DNA of 6,211 nucleotides, from the NCBI GenBank assembly GCA_002429165.1, contig DIYV01000167.1:4477-10687 (forward strand), written 5' to 3'. The position numbers were made by a program, and so were the translations under genes. This document shows, piece after piece, positions 1-6,211 of this stretch (position 1 is the first letter of the stretch; each line of letters begins with the position of its first letter). The notes under the pieces were generated by a model. The model ran no database searches. It was not told where the DNA came from and saw only the letters and a program-made list of their open reading frames with translations. This DNA comes from Gallionella sp. UBA6045 (lineage in GTDB: Bacteria; Pseudomonadota; Gammaproteobacteria; Burkholderiales; Gallionellaceae).

Positions 1-2979
<2,979 letters not shown>

Positions 2980-2997
2980 AATTCGCAACCTTTTTTC

Positions 2998-3050
2998 CCG
3001 TCGCAGCGGATAAATTTATCGCGTCTTGCTGCGGCGGTGTTTTTATTTAT
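2998..3050 (+). terminator. Candidate intrinsic terminator or attenuator between rpoC and rpsL
   Basis: Bases 2998-3007 (CCGTCGCAGC) pair with 3028-3037 (GCTGCGGCGG) in a 10-bp GC-rich stem with one G-U pair. A T-rich tract, TGTTTTTATTTAT, follows at 3038-3050. The 20-nt loop is long for an intrinsic terminator, but it holds the perfect palindrome GATAAATTTATC (3009-3020), which can form a small inner helix and shorten it. The arm and tract are seen directly; termination is inferred. Because rpsL follows on the same strand with no strong promoter visible, partial read-through (attenuation), or an mRNA-processing or stabilising role, is as likely as full termination. Confidence 0.45.
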
Positions 3051-3080
3051 TGATTTTTAACAAAATTGCAGAACTATTTT
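3050..3080 (+). promoter_or_regulatory. Weak sigma70-like promoter candidate upstream of rpsL
   Basis: TTGATT (3050-3055) matches the -35 consensus TTGACA at 4 of 6 positions, and TATTTT (3075-3080) matches TATAAT at 4 of 6, with a 19-nt spacer that is longer than ideal. It lies in the AT-rich part of the spacer just after the stem-loop, where a str-operon promoter would be useful. Chance matches are common in AT-rich DNA. A start site just after the -10 would leave almost no leader before the ATG at 3095, which lowers confidence. Confidence 0.18.
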
Positions 3081-3084
3081 AGGA
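3081..3084 (+). promoter_or_regulatory. Ribosome binding site of rpsL
   Basis: AGGA lies 10 nt before the ATG at 3095. The spacing is slightly long but workable. An in-frame TAG at 3089-3091 rules out any earlier start in this frame. Confidence 0.6.
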
Positions 3085-3094
3085 TGTGTAGAAA

Positions 3095-3472
3095 ATGCCA
3101 ACCATTAACCAGCTGATCCGTAAGCCGCGTGTAGCGATCGTAGAAAAGAGCAAAGTCCCGGCACTGGCGGGTTCTCCGCAAAAGCGCGGTGTATGTACGC
3201 GTGTGTATACCACCACTCCGAAAAAGCCTAACTCTGCGCTGCGTAAAGTGGCCAAGGTACGTTTGACCAATGGCTTTGAGGTGATCAGCTACATCGGTGG
3301 TGAAGGCCACAACTTGCAGGAGCACTCGGTGGTGTTGTTGCGCGGAGGCCGTGTAAAGGATTTGCCGGGTGTGCGTTACCACATGGTGCGCGGCAGTCTG
3401 GACACGGCCGGCGTGAAAGATCGTAAGCAAGGCCGCTCCAAGTACGGTTCGAAGCGTGCCAAAAAAGCTTAA
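3095..3472 (+). CDS. rpsL: 30S ribosomal protein S12
   Basis: S12 sits at the decoding centre of the 30S subunit and helps control tRNA selection and accuracy. The 125-residue product has the usual length (E. coli 124) and the family signature: MPTINQL at the start, [20 protein letters not shown] (29-48), the [11 protein letters not shown] block (68-78) and [12 protein letters not shown] (84-95). K43 and K88, where streptomycin-resistance substitutions commonly fall, are both the sensitive-type lysine. D89 is the residue that the RimO enzyme methylthiolates in many bacteria. The start is fixed by the in-frame TAG three bases upstream of the AAA preceding the ATG, and the stop is TAA. It lies 115 nt after rpoC and 56 nt before rpsG, as the first gene of the str operon. 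The tail ends RAKKA, slightly different from the common RPKA. There is no sign of damage. Confidence 0.99.
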   Translation: MPTINQLIRKPRVAIVEKSKVPALAGSPQKRGVCTRVYTTTPKKPNSALRKVAKVRLTNGFEVISYIGGEGHNLQEHSVVLLRGGRVKDLPGVRYHMVRGSLDTAGVKDRKQGRSKYGSKRAKKA

Positions 3473-3519
3473 TTTCCAGCAAACGCAATTTTAGCTAGCG
3501 TAATTTTAAGAATTCATTC

Positions 3520-3524
3520 GAGGT
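3520..3524 (+). promoter_or_regulatory. Ribosome binding site of rpsG
   Basis: GAGGT lies 4 nt before the ATG at 3529, a good match to the 3' end of 16S rRNA. The same frame upstream runs to a TAG at 3496-3498 without any ATG, GTG or TTG, so the start is unambiguous. Confidence 0.75.
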
Positions 3525-3528
3525 TGAT

Positions 3529-3999
3529 ATGCCAAGACGTAGAGAAGTCCCCAAACGCGAAATCCTGCCCGATCCAAAGTACGGCAATCAGGATTTATCC
3601 AAGTTCGTAAACGTATTGATGACTGCGGGCAAGAAGTCGGTTGCCGAGCGCATCCTGTACGGCGCGCTGGAACAGATCGTCAAGAAGACCAGCAAGGACC
3701 CGATCGAAGTATTCAATCTGGCGCTGACCAATGTCAAGCCCCAGGTCGAGGTCAAGAGCCGCCGTGTCGGCGGAGCGAACTATCAGGTGCCGGTCGAGGT
3801 GCGTCCTTCCCGCCGTATAGCTTTGGGGATGCGCTGGCTGAAGGATTTTGCGCGCAAACGCGGTGAAAAATCCATGGGTATGCGTCTGGCTGGAGAGTTG
3901 ATCGATGCGTCCGAAGGTCGCGGTGGTGCAGTGAAAAAACGCGAGGAAGTACACCGTATGGCTGATGCGAACAAGGCGTTCTCGCATTTCCGTTTCTGA
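3529..3999 (+). CDS. rpsG: 30S ribosomal protein S7
   Basis: S7 is a primary 16S rRNA-binding protein that nucleates assembly of the 30S head and lies close to the E-site tRNA. The 156-residue product matches the typical bacterial length. It starts [16 protein letters not shown], has the [19 protein letters not shown] helix region (18-36) and the [21 protein letters not shown] hairpin (about 73-93), and ends in the basic helix [20 protein letters not shown]. In E. coli S7 represses its own operon by binding the rpsL-rpsG spacer. Here that spacer is only 56 nt and has no strong hairpin, so the site, if any, may differ. The TGA stop (3997-3999) lies inside a strong stem-loop shared with the spacer before fusA. 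Identity is certain; regulation is inference. Confidence 0.99.
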   Translation: MPRRREVPKREILPDPKYGNQDLSKFVNVLMTAGKKSVAERILYGALEQIVKKTSKDPIEVFNLALTNVKPQVEVKSRRVGGANYQVPVEVRPSRRIALGMRWLKDFARKRGEKSMGMRLAGELIDASEGRGGAVKKREEVHRMADANKAFSHFRF

Positions 4000-4021
4000 T
4001 CGGATAGCAATTCCGGTCAGG
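3995..4021 (+). promoter_or_regulatory. RNA stem-loop covering the rpsG stop codon
   Basis: Bases 3996-4004 (CTGATCGGA) pair with 4012-4020 (TCCGGTCAG) in a nine-pair stem with one G-U pair. A further G-U pair (3995-4021) extends it, and the loop is seven bases, TAGCAAT. The rpsG TGA stop sits inside the 5' arm. No T tract follows, so it does not look like an intrinsic terminator. Possible roles are control of S7 to EF-G translational coupling, an mRNA processing or stability site, or a protein-binding site. The pairing is seen directly; any function is inference. Confidence 0.6.
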
Positions 4022-4065
4022 CAGCAGCAGATACAACCTGTAGTTTTAACCAATACAATAAAGTT

Positions 4066-4068
4066 AGG
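4066..4068 (+). promoter_or_regulatory. Weak ribosome binding site of fusA
   Basis: The best Shine-Dalgarno-like element is AGG, within TTAGG (4064-4068), 8 nt before the GTG start at 4077. It is clearly poorer than those of rpsG and tuf. Together with the GTG start this suggests modest initiation, or dependence on coupling to rpsG translation. Confidence 0.45.
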
Positions 4069-4076
4069 CATCTACC

Positions 4077-6173
<2,097 letters not shown>

Positions 6174-6185
6174 CACAGACCAGTC

Positions 6186-6189
6186 GGAG
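6186..6189 (+). promoter_or_regulatory. Ribosome binding site of tuf
   Basis: GGAG lies 7 nt before the ATG at 6197. It is a strong site at good spacing, consistent with the very high expression expected of EF-Tu. Confidence 0.75.
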
Positions 6190-6196
6190 AAAAATC

Positions 6197-6211
6197 ATGG
6201 CAAAGAGCAAA
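6197..6211 (+). CDS. tuf: Start of elongation factor Tu, cut by window end
   Basis: Only five codons are present (MAKSK). They match the usual betaproteobacterial EF-Tu start (MAKSKFERTKPH from memory), follow a strong ribosome binding site, and occupy the place tuf holds after fusA in the str operon. EF-Tu delivers aminoacyl-tRNA to the ribosome as a GTP complex. The assignment rests on position and five residues, so it is likely rather than proven; the rest of the gene lies beyond the window. Confidence 0.85.

Noticed and set aside
4030..4059. Sigma70 promoter in the rpsG-fusA spacer built on TACAAT (4054-4059)
   Set aside because: The -10 is good, but the best -35 at 16-18 nt is GATACA (3 of 6, lacking TTG). 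Not strong enough to list as a feature; mentioned only with the fusA start.

Overview
This window is an ordinary, highly conserved stretch of a bacterial chromosome: the 3' part of the RNA polymerase beta-prime gene followed by the start of the streptomycin (str) operon, all on the + strand. The order is rpoC (no 5' end) - rpsL (S12) - rpsG (S7) - fusA (EF-G) - tuf (EF-Tu, first five codons only). Protein wording points to a betaproteobacterium, perhaps a Nitrosomonadales/Gallionellaceae-like lineage. The RpoC tract around the zinc site and trigger loop, the S12 N-terminus MPTINQL and the EF-Tu start MAKSK all read like betaproteobacterial versions. rpoC running straight into rpsL, without the separation seen in E. 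coli, fits too. The genus is inference from memory of the families.

Layout: 1-2979 rpoC; 2980-3094 an AT-rich 115-nt spacer with a GC-rich stem-loop followed by a T-rich tract; 3095-3472 rpsL; 3473-3528 a 56-nt spacer; 3529-3999 rpsG; 4000-4076 a 77-nt spacer whose first part forms a strong hairpin with the end of rpsG; 4077-6173 fusA, starting with GTG; 6174-6196 a 23-nt spacer; 6197-6211 the start of tuf. No gene-free stretch exceeds 115 nt. All complete genes are intact, near the usual family length, and carry their key functional residues.

Together the products make the catalytic core of transcription (beta-prime), two small-subunit ribosomal proteins (S12 in the decoding centre, S7 as 3' major-domain organiser of 16S rRNA) and the two elongation GTPases (EF-G for translocation, EF-Tu for aminoacyl-tRNA delivery). 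This is a growth-rate-linked gene-expression cluster.

I found no mobile element, CRISPR array, tRNA, defence gene or new protein system. What deserves a second look is small and non-coding: an RNA hairpin that buries the rpsG stop codon, a terminator- or attenuator-like stem-loop with an AT palindrome between rpoC and rpsL, a GTG-started fusA with a weak ribosome binding site, and a short insertion in RpoC before the bridge helix.
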